64,000 nt of DNA from Actinacidiphila yeochonensis CN732 (lineage in GTDB: Bacteria; Actinomycetota; Actinomycetes; Streptomycetales; Streptomycetaceae), in the NCBI RefSeq assembly GCF_000745345.1, contig NZ_JQNR01000004.1:248001-312000 (forward strand), in the 5' to 3' direction. Shown in pieces: positions 15,015 to 23,300 of the stretch (positions are counted from its first letter, which is position 1; every line of letters begins with the position of its first letter). A program made the position numbers and the translations under genes. The notes under the pieces are model-generated. The model was not told where the DNA came from, searched no databases, and worked only from the letters and a program-made list of their open reading frames with translations.

Positions 15015-17051
15015 ATGTCTCACACCACCATCCTTCCGCCGATGACCCCCGGCCCGGTCCGGTTGGGCCCGGAGGCCCTGACCGCGCTGAGACCGGCCGC
15101 CGCGACGATCGAGGACGGCTTCTGGCGCGAGCGTCGCGAGGTGAACGCGCGTACCGCCATTCCGCAGGGTCCCGCGCTCCTGGAATCGGCGGGCAACCTG
15201 CACAACCTCCGCCTGGTGGCGGGCGCCGCCGAGGGCGGGTTCCGGGGCGACTACCCGTTCATGGACTCCGACGTCTACAAGTGGCTGGAGGCGGCGTCCT
15301 GGCAGCTGGCGGGATCGGCGCCCGGGGAGGGGAACCCCGCCTCCCTCCGGCTGGCCGAGGACGTGGACCGGATCGTCGCCCTCGTCGCCGCGGCCCAGCG
15401 CGAGGACGGGTACCTCAACACCTGGTTCCAGGCCGGGAAGGGCGACGGGCCCTACTCCGACCTGCGCTGGGGCCACGAGCTGTACTGCGCGGGCCACCTG
15501 ATACAGGCCGCGGTCGCCCACCACCGCGCCACCGGCAGCGACCGACTGCTCGACGTGGCACGGCGGTTCGCGGACCACGTCGACGCCCTCTTCGGGCTCC
15601 CGGGCAGCGGCAAGCCGATCGACGGCTTCGACGGCCACCCCGAGGTGGAGACCGCCCTGGTGGAGCTCTACCGGGAGACCGGCGAGCGCCGCTACCTCGA
15701 ACTGGCCGGGTACTTCGTGGACCGCCACGGACACGGCCTGATCGGCGGTGAGGCGTACTGCCAGGACCGGGTTCCGCTTCGCGAGGCCGTGAACGTCGAA
15801 GGCCACGCAGTACGCCAGTTGTACCTGCTGGCCGGGGCGGCGGACCTGGCGGCGGAGACCGGAGAGCATGAACTGCGCGCCGCTGCCGAGCGGTTGTGGA
15901 ACGCGATGACCACCACCAAGACCCATCTGACCGGCGGCCTGGGCGCGCACCACGACCAGGAGGAGTTCGGCGACCCGTACGAACTCCCCAACGAGCGCGC
16001 GTACTGCGAGACGTGCGCCGCCGTGGCCTCGGTGCACTGGAACTGGCGGATGGCGCTGCTGACCGGCGAGGCTCGGTACAGCGACCTGATCGAACGCACC
16101 CTGTACAACGGCTTCCTGGCCGGCATGTCGCAGGACGGCGAGACCTGGCTGTACGTCAACCCGCTCCAGGTGCGCGACGGTTACACCGACGTCGGCGACG
16201 ACCACTCGGCGCGCCGCACCCGCTGGTTCCGGTGCGCCTGCTGCCCGCCGAACGTGATGCGGCTGCTGGCGAGCCTGGAGCACTACCTGGCCTCCACCGA
16301 CGGCCAGGGTGTCCAGCTCCACCAGTACGCCACGGGCCGCTACACCGGGCAGGCCGCCGGCGAGGACCTTGTTGTTAGCGTGCACACCTCCTACCCGTGG
16401 CAGGGCGGGATCACCGTCACCGTCGAGGAGAGCCCCGCCGGACAGCCCTGGACGCTGTCCCTGCGCGTCCCCCAGTGGTGCGAGCGGTACACCGTGCGGG
16501 TCGGCGGCGAACCGGTCGACGCCGCGGGCGCCGTACGGGACGGATGGCTGCGGCTGGAGCGCGCGTGGGCGGCGGGCGAGACGGTCGAGCTGCGGCTGGA
16601 CGTGGCGCCGCGGCTGACCACCGCGGACGCCCGGGTCGACGCGGTGCGCGGCTGCGTCGCCATGGAACGCGGCCCGCTGGTGTACTGCCTGGAGCAGGCC
16701 GACCACGACGGCGGCGGCCTGGACGACATCGTGCTGGACACCGCCCAGCCGCTGGCCGACCGGCCGCGGCCCGACCTGCTCGGCGGGGTCACCACCGTGA
16801 CGGCCGCCGGCCGCCGGCGCGGCACCGCCGCGCGACAGGCGGGCTGGTGGCCCTACCGGTCCTGCGCGCCGGGCCGCCCGCGGCGGACCCGGCCCGGCCC
16901 GGCCTCGGATGCGGCCCCGGCCCCGGCCGCCGCCGCGCACGAGGACGCCGACGCCGACGCCGTCGAGCAGCTCGAACTCACCGCCATCCCGTACTACGCC
17001 TGGGCCAACCGGGAGGTCGGCAGCATGCGCGTCTGGCTGCCGACGAGCTGA
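15015..17051 (+). CDS. GH127 beta-L-arabinofuranosidase (HypBA1-like)
   Basis: Cytoplasmic exo-hydrolase removing beta-L-arabinofuranosyl residues; 678 residues with no signal peptide. The family active site is complete: E316, E332 in YCETC, C334, and the C409-C410 pair in CACCPPN. These match the Zn-bound cysteine thioglycosidase site of HypBA1 (Glu322, Glu338, Cys340, Cys417, Cys418) in order and spacing, so C409 would be the nucleophile. The ATG has GGGAG four bases upstream. Residues about 600-650 turn Arg/Pro/Ala-rich and an alternative frame reads better there (GLVALPVLRAGPPAADPARP), which hints at two compensating indels; the C-terminal YYAWANREVGSMRVWLPTS is normal. A run of rare codons, CTT-GTT-GTT-AGC, lies at 16368-16379. 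Confidence 0.92.
   Translation: MSHTTILPPMTPGPVRLGPEALTALRPAAATIEDGFWRERREVNARTAIPQGPALLESAGNLHNLRLVAGAAEGGFRGDYPFMDSDVYKWLEAASWQLAGSAPGEGNPASLRLAEDVDRIVALVAAAQREDGYLNTWFQAGKGDGPYSDLRWGHELYCAGHLIQAAVAHHRATGSDRLLDVARRFADHVDALFGLPGSGKPIDGFDGHPEVETALVELYRETGERRYLELAGYFVDRHGHGLIGGEAYCQDRVPLREAVNVEGHAVRQLYLLAGAADLAAETGEHELRAAAERLWNAMTTTKTHLTGGLGAHHDQEEFGDPYELPNERAYCETCAAVASVHWNWRMALLTGEARYSDLIERTLYNGFLAGMSQDGETWLYVNPLQVRDGYTDVGDDHSARRTRWFRCACCPPNVMRLLASLEHYLASTDGQGVQLHQYATGRYTGQAAGEDLVVSVHTSYPWQGGITVTVEESPAGQPWTLSLRVPQWCERYTVRVGGEPVDAAGAVRDGWLRLERAWAAGETVELRLDVAPRLTTADARVDAVRGCVAMERGPLVYCLEQADHDGGGLDDIVLDTAQPLADRPRPDLLGGVTTVTAAGRRRGTAARQAGWWPYRSCAPGRPRRTRPGPASDAAPAPAAAAHEDADADAVEQLELTAIPYYAWANREVGSMRVWLPTS
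16372..16386. promoter_or_regulatory. Possible intragenic operator, TTGTTAGCGTGCACA
   Basis: Within the GH127 gene, 13 of 15 bases match the LacI-type operator at 25778-25792 (TTGTTAGCGCTCACA). The site falls on codons CTT-GTT-GTT-AGC, which are rare in this genome, so sequence constraint beyond the protein is plausible. Confidence 0.4.
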
Positions 17052-17158
17052 TCCGCACCGGCAGGACCCGCTGCCGCCGCGGCCGGCCCGGCCGGCCCCG
17101 GCCGTCGGCCCCCACCCTTCGCTCGCGCTCGTCCATGCTCCGTCAGTGAGGTCACACC

Positions 17159-18400
17159 GTGAGAAGAACCCGCACCCTCGTCGCCCTGTCCACCGCCGTC
17201 AGCGCCCTCGCCGCCCTCGCCGCCTGTTCCGGCGGCAGCTCCGGCGGTTCGGGAAGCAGCTCCTCCGCCTACACCTTCTGGGACCCGTACCCGCAGTTCG
17301 ACGCGTCCGCCCCGTGGGCGAAGCTGGTCCAGTCCTGCGGCCAGAAGGCGGGCGTCACCCTCAAGCGGACCGCCCTGGACACCACCGAGCTGAACAACAA
17401 GGCGCTGCTCGCGGCGCAGCAGGACAACCTTCCCGACGTGATGATGGTGGACAACCCGTTCGTCTCCACCCTGGTCTCGGCCGGCATCCTGACCAAGACC
17501 AGCGACCTGCACCTGGACACCTCGGCCATGCAGCCGAACATCATCGGCGCCGGCACCGTCGACAACTCCGCGTACGGCATCCCGATCGGCGCCAACACCC
17601 TGGCCCTCTACTACAACACCGACATCCTGGCCGCGGCCAAGGTGGACCCGTCCACGATCAAGGACTGGGCCTCGCTCACCGCCGCCCTCCAGAAGGTCAA
17701 GGCCACCGGGAAGAAGGGCATCAGCTTCGGCGCGATCGGCACCGAGGAGGGGACCTTCCAGTTCCTGCCCTGGTTCTGGGGTGCCGGGGGCGACCTGACC
17801 AAGGTCGACAGCAGCCAGGGCGTGGCCGCGCTCTCGCTGTGGAAGAACTGGGTCTCCCAGGGGCTGGCCCCCAACGACGTCCTGAACAACACCCAGACGA
17901 CCAGCTGGCAGGAGTTCGCCACCGGTCAGTACGCCTTCGGCGAGAACGGCACCTGGCAGCTCGCGAACGCCAAGAAGGCCGGGTTCAAGTACGGCATCAT
18001 CAACATTCCCGGCATCAACGGCGGTTCGGCGCCGGTCCCGACCGGTGGTGAGTTCGTCACCGTGCCGGTGCAGAAGGACAGCAGCCGCTACGCGGTGGAC
18101 GCCAAGATCGTCAGCTGCCTGACCAGCAACACCAACTCGCTCTCCACCGACACCACCTTGTCGTACATCGCCCCGGTGGCAGCGGTCCAGCAGCAGCAGG
18201 TCCAGCAGGACCCCTCGCTGAAGCCGTGGGTGAGCGCTCTCGCCGCCGCCCGGGGCCGCACCAGCAACGGCCTGGGCACCAAGTACCCGGTGATCTCGCA
18301 GCAGTTGTGGACGGCCGTGCAGAGCGCGCTGTCCGGTGGGGCGAGCCCGCAGGCGGCGCTCGCCGCGGCGCAGAAGGCCGTGGACAACCACCAGAACTGA
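17159..18400 (+). CDS. Sugar ABC transporter substrate-binding lipoprotein
   Basis: A 413-residue family 1 extracellular solute-binding protein of the carbohydrate-uptake type. The signal peptide ends in a lipobox, LAALAACSGG, with the anchor cysteine near residue 23, followed by a Ser/Gly linker. The mature part has typical features: DVMMVDNPFVSTLVSAGIL, GIPIGANTLALYYNTDIL and the aromatic-rich FLPWFWGAGGDL region expected to stack on sugar rings. It is followed by two permease genes and preceded by GH127, so an arabinose-containing oligosaccharide is the likely ligand (inference). A stem-loop just after the stop may set higher expression of this gene than of the permeases. Confidence 0.92.
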   Translation: MRRTRTLVALSTAVSALAALAACSGGSSGGSGSSSSAYTFWDPYPQFDASAPWAKLVQSCGQKAGVTLKRTALDTTELNNKALLAAQQDNLPDVMMVDNPFVSTLVSAGILTKTSDLHLDTSAMQPNIIGAGTVDNSAYGIPIGANTLALYYNTDILAAAKVDPSTIKDWASLTAALQKVKATGKKGISFGAIGTEEGTFQFLPWFWGAGGDLTKVDSSQGVAALSLWKNWVSQGLAPNDVLNNTQTTSWQEFATGQYAFGENGTWQLANAKKAGFKYGIINIPGINGGSAPVPTGGEFVTVPVQKDSSRYAVDAKIVSCLTSNTNSLSTDTTLSYIAPVAAVQQQQVQQDPSLKPWVSALAAARGRTSNGLGTKYPVISQQLWTAVQSALSGGASPQAALAAAQKAVDNHQN

Positions 18401-18429
18401 GGCCCGGCCTCCGCCTCACTCCCACCCCC

Positions 18430-18463
18430 GTCCGGGCAGCGGCCCGCACAGCCCTGCCCGGAC
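18430..18463 (+). terminator. Intra-operon stem-loop after the binding-protein gene
   Basis: GTCCGGGCAG (18430-18439) and CTGCCCGGAC (18454-18463) form a perfect 10-bp stem with a 14-base loop between the binding-protein stop and the first permease. Such structures are known in other sugar ABC operons to stabilise the binding-protein message or attenuate read-through. No U tract follows. Confidence 0.6.
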
Positions 18464-18491
18464 GCGATCACCGACAAGGAGAGCGCACGCG

Positions 18492-19475
18492 ATGACCATC
18501 ACCCGTGCAGACCGGCCCCGGCGGCCACCGGCAAGGTCCGGGCCCGACGCCTCCGGCGGGCGGGCCAGGCCCTGGACCTCCCGGCGGGGGCCGGGGAACA
18601 GGACGTCCCAACTGGTCGCCTGGGCCTTCGTCCTTCCCCTGCTGGCGTTCCTCGCGGCGTTCTACCTGTACCCGCTCTACCGCAACGTGGACCTGAGCCT
18701 GCGCCACTACACCGTCCGGTCGTTCGTCGACAACGACGCGCCGTTCTCCGGGTGGGACAACTTCTCGCAGGTCATCAAGGCGCCGACGTTCTGGCCCGCG
18801 ATCCGCGACACCCTGGTGTTCACCCTGGTGTCCATCTTCCTGCAGTTCGCCGCCGGCATGGGGCTGGCCGTCTTCTTCACCCGCAGGTTCCGCCTCTCGG
18901 CCACCCTGCGGGCGCTGTTCCTCGTCCCGTGGCTGCTGCCGCTGATCGTGTCCGCGTCGACCTGGTCGTGGATGTTCAACAGCGAGTCGGGCGTGGTGAA
19001 CTACGCGCTCCACCTGGTGGGAGTGGCGCCGGTCGACTGGCTGACGTCGCCGCACTGGGCCCTCACCTCGGTGATCATCGCGAACATCTGGATCGGCATC
19101 CCGTTCAACCTGGTGATCCTCTACAGCGGTCTGCAGAACATCCCGGACGAGCTCTACGAGGCCGCCTCGCTGGACGGCGCGACCGGGTGGCAGCAGTTCT
19201 GGCGGATCACCTTCCCGCTGCTGCGGCCGGTGTCCGCGATCACGCTGCTGCTGGGCTTCGTCTACACGCTCAAGGTGTTCGACCTGATCTGGATCATGAC
19301 CAGGGGCGGCCCCGGCGACTCCTCCACCACCCTGGCGACATGGTCCTACCGGCTCGGATTCGGCTCGCTGCTCCCGCAGTTCGGCCCCGGGGCGGCGGTC
19401 GGGAACATCCTCATCCTGATCGCCCTCGTCTTCGGGCTGCTCTACATCCGAGTCCAGAGGAGGCAGGAAGCATGA
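18492..19475 (+). CDS. Sugar ABC transporter permease (MalF type)
   Basis: First inner-membrane subunit of the carbohydrate importer, 327 residues with about six transmembrane helices from residue 40 on. The EAA loop that contacts the ATPase is visible as DELYEAASLDGATGWQQFWR near residues 218-237, and the gene product starts with a basic Pro/Gly-rich segment. The ATG at 18492 has AAGGAGAG upstream; longer in-frame starts lie inside the intergenic stem-loop region. Its TGA overlaps the ATG of the second permease as ATGA. No ATPase gene is present in the island, so a shared ATPase elsewhere (MsiK type in streptomycetes) is assumed. Confidence 0.94.
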   Translation: MTITRADRPRRPPARSGPDASGGRARPWTSRRGPGNRTSQLVAWAFVLPLLAFLAAFYLYPLYRNVDLSLRHYTVRSFVDNDAPFSGWDNFSQVIKAPTFWPAIRDTLVFTLVSIFLQFAAGMGLAVFFTRRFRLSATLRALFLVPWLLPLIVSASTWSWMFNSESGVVNYALHLVGVAPVDWLTSPHWALTSVIIANIWIGIPFNLVILYSGLQNIPDELYEAASLDGATGWQQFWRITFPLLRPVSAITLLLGFVYTLKVFDLIWIMTRGGPGDSSTTLATWSYRLGFGSLLPQFGPGAAVGNILILIALVFGLLYIRVQRRQEA

Positions 19476-20344
19476 CCACCGACGCCGTCCCCGTCCCCGC
19501 CCGCGTCCGACCGCGCCGCGTCCCACCGCGCCGCAGGCAGTCGCGCCGCAACACCGTCATCGGCGTCGTGCTGACGCTGGTGATGCTGTTCCCCGTCTAC
19601 TGGATGTTCAACGTCTCCCTGACCCCGCAGCGGGACATGCGCAAGTCGCCGCCCGACCTCTTCCCCCTCCACCCCACGTTCTCCGGCTACCACGCGGTGC
19701 TGCGGGACCAGATGCCCTACCTGGGCGTGAGCCTGATGATCGGCCTCGGGACGGTCGTGCTCACCGTCGCGCTGTCGGCTCCGGCGGCCTTCTCGCTGGC
19801 GAAGCTGCGGCCGCGCGGCGGCGGGGTGCTGAGCATGGCGCTGCTGGTCGCGCAGATGATCCCCGGGATCGTGATGGCGATCGGGTTCTACGGCATGTTC
19901 CTCAGCTTCGGGCTGCTGGACTCCTGGTGGGGGCTGATCGTCGCGGACTCCACGATCTCCGTCCCCTTCGGGGTCATGATCTTCGCGGCGTTCATGTCCG
20001 GCATCCCGGACGAGCTGATCTCCGCCGCCCGCATCGACGGAGCCGGCACCTGGCGCACCTTCTGGTCGGTGGTGCTGCCGGTCAGCCGCAACGCCGTGGT
20101 CACCGTCTCCCTGTTCAGCTTCCTGTGGGCCTGGTCGGACTTCGTCTTCGCCAACACCCTCGACAGCGGTGGCGACATGCGGCCGATCACGCTCGGGATC
20201 TACCACTACATCGGCAACAACAACCAGGAGTGGAACGCCATCATGGCGACCGCGGTGGTGGCGTCGATACCCACCGCGCTCCTGCTCATTCTCGCCCAGC
20301 GCTACGTCGCCGCCGGAGTCAGCGCCGGAGCCCTCAAGGCCTGA
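19472..20344 (+). CDS. Sugar ABC transporter permease (MalG type)
   Basis: Second permease subunit, 290 residues and about six helices. The N-terminal 30 residues are strongly basic, then helix 1 (TVIGVVLTLVMLFPVYWMFN) begins. The EAA loop reads DELISAARIDGAGTWRTFWS near residues 179-198, and the C-terminal LILAQRYVAAGVSAGALKA is the usual end of MalG-type subunits. It is translationally coupled to the first permease, with GAGGAGG eleven bases before the ATG. It is followed 54 bases later by the large secreted enzyme gene on the same strand. Confidence 0.94.
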   Translation: MTTDAVPVPARVRPRRVPPRRRQSRRNTVIGVVLTLVMLFPVYWMFNVSLTPQRDMRKSPPDLFPLHPTFSGYHAVLRDQMPYLGVSLMIGLGTVVLTVALSAPAAFSLAKLRPRGGGVLSMALLVAQMIPGIVMAIGFYGMFLSFGLLDSWWGLIVADSTISVPFGVMIFAAFMSGIPDELISAARIDGAGTWRTFWSVVLPVSRNAVVTVSLFSFLWAWSDFVFANTLDSGGDMRPITLGIYHYIGNNNQEWNAIMATAVVASIPTALLLILAQRYVAAGVSAGALKA

Positions 20345-20398
20345 CGGCGGCCCCACGGATGTCCGACCACCGTGCACCGACAACGAATGGACAGGTGA

Positions 20399-23300
20399 AT
20401 GACCGCAAGACCTGGCGCCGGAAGGCGTGGAAGACACAGAATGCCGGCTCTGCTGCTGGCCGGGCTGCTGAGCGCGGGGACGGCGCTTGTGGGCAGCGGG
20501 ATGGCGGCCGCGGCGGAGCCCCAGGTGAGCCAGGTGGGCTACCCCACCTTCAAGGGCTCGGCCAACCCGGTTCCGGACGTACCCGCCGGCTACACCTCCG
20601 ACAACCAGATGGAGGCGATCTTCACGGCGGACGTCGCCGCCGGCGCCGGAACCGACACCGACCACGACTTCTGGGTCGACAAGATGCTGACCCGGACCGG
20701 CACCGCCGGGGACTCCGACCCCGGCAACAGCGACAACAACCAGTACCTGTTCAGCCGCGGCCGGGCGGTCTTCATGAAGACCCACGACCCGTCGGTTCTC
20801 GGGTTCGGCGGCCAGGTCGCCTACTGGGAGGCCATCGACGGGCGCGAGGCGTACGACATCAGCCTCCAGGTGGACGGCACGAAGCTCAAACTGACCGAGG
20901 ACACCTCGGCGCGGAAGCAGACGCCGAGCTACTGGCGGGAGAAGTTCACCACCAGCGACTCCTCCCTGTCGGTGACCGAGGTCAAGTTCATCACCGCCAA
21001 CGACGTCGCCGTCACCGAGTTCACCGTGGACAACACGGGATCGGCCGACCGGACCGTCGCGGTCAAGGCGACCTCCCCGTACACCACGGACGTCGACGGG
21101 GACGAGCTGACCGGCACGGTCCCGGCCCTGAACAACCTGACGACCATCTACCCGCGGTTCTCCGGGGACGGCCTGACGCCGTCGAGCGGATCGCTGACCG
21201 GGAACCTCGCGGTGCCGGCCGGCGGGCACACCACCACGAAGGTGCAGCTCGGCTTCACCACCAAGGAGATCCCGGCCTCCCGGACCGAGTACGACTCCGT
21301 CCGCGCCGCGACCCCCGCGGCGGCGTACCGGACCAGCGTCACGGCGTACAACCAGTGGTGGGCGGACAACATCCCCTACCTCGACGTGCCGGACAAGAAC
21401 ATCGAGAAGTCGCTGTACTACCGCTGGTGGCTGATGCGCTTCAACTACCTCGACGCGAACATCCCGGGCAACGACTACCAGTTCCCGACCTCCGTCGAGG
21501 GCGCGCTGGGCTACAACAACGCCATCGACCTGACCGTCCCGCTCTTCCTGGACGACCTGAAGTACTTCCGCGACCCGTCGTACTCCTACGGCACCTGGGT
21601 GTCCGCGGGCGAGGTGCAGGCGCCGAGCGGCCAGTACATCGACAACCCCGGCGACCCGGCGAACTGGAGTGCGAGCCACGCGCAGTACATCTCCGCGTCG
21701 GCACTGCGCTCGTACGAGCTGCACGGCGGGCCGTCGTCGATCGCGGAGCAGCTGGCGGGCTACGCGTCGAAGGACGTCAAGGGCCAGCTCGCGGTGATGG
21801 ACACCAACAAGGACGGGGTCCTCGACACCAACTGGAACTCCTGGACCGGCAACGACGCCGACGCGGTGTCCTTCGACTACGCGCCGGGCGACAACCTGGA
21901 CCGGCCCGAGTCGGCGTTCACCTGGGCGGGCGCCGAGGCCGCGGTGCAGGCGTACACCATGAGCGGTGACACCGCCAAGGCGGCGGACATGCAGACCACC
22001 GCGGACACCATGCAGACCGCCCTGCTGAACAACCTGTGGGACCCGAGCACCGACAGCCTGCTGTCGAAGGACATCAAGACGGGCAAGCTCGATCCGTGGA
22101 AGGAGATCAACAACTACGACCCCTACACGGTCGGGGAGATCCCCAAGCCGGACGGCACGGCCGCCAACGACGCGTACACCCAGGCGCTGCGCTACTTCGC
22201 CGACCAGAACGAGTTCCCCATCTTCCCGTTCTACACGGCCGACCAGAAGGACAAGGCGGCCGCCACCGCGGCCGGCCGGCCGGGCTCGAACAACTTCTCG
22301 TTCATCAACTCCACGGGCCTGCTGAACCTGTACGCCTCGGCGATCCGCAACTACCCGAGCTCGTACGTCACCGCGGACTCGTACAGCAAGCTGCTCTCCT
22401 GGAACGCGTGGGCCAACTACGCCGACAGCGGTGACAACCGCTACCCGGACGCCACCGAGTTCTTCTCGGACGGTTCGGCGGACCCGGGCAGCATCGGCTA
22501 CCGGTCGTGGATCCACCAGACCATCCTCGGCGCGACCAACCACAACGTCATCGAAGACGTCATGGGCCTGCAGAGCCGCACCGACGACAAGGTCGAGCTC
22601 TGGCCGATCGACATCGGCTGGGACCACTTCGACGCCAACAACATCGCCTACCGCAACACCAACCTCTCGATCACCTGGGACAAGCCGGGAGACGGCAAGC
22701 GGTACTACGGCGACGACGTCCCCGAGGGCCTGTCGATCTGGGTCAACGGCAAGCGGGTCGCGACCGTGGACTCGCTGACGCACTTCGTGTACGACCCGGC
22801 CACGGGCAAGGTCAGCTTCCCGGGCGGTGGTTCGGCGACCGCCACCTACCAGACCACCTCCGACGTGGACGCGCCCACGCAGGTCACCTTCCCCGACGAC
22901 TCCAGGGTGACCGACATCTTCGCCAAGTCCGGCGACGACATCACCGCGAGCGGCGCCGGCCTGCCGAACCTGGCCAAGGGCGCGACCGCCACGGCCACCT
23001 ACTCGGCCAGCGGCCACGGGCCGGCCGGCGTGGTCGACGGAAGCACCGCGATCAACCCCTACTGGGGGTCGTCCGGCTCCTCCCACGCACAGGACTCGGT
23101 CGAACTGGACCTGCCGAGCACGCAGAAGATCAGCGACCTGAAGGCGTACTTCTACAGCGACAAGAAGATCGGCGGCTACGCGGAGCCGGCCACCTACACC
23201 GTCCAGTACGACGACAACGGCACCTGGAAACCGGTGACGAGCCAGGCCCGGACCCCCGTCGACCCGATCGCCAACTACAACGACATCCGGTTCGCCGAGG

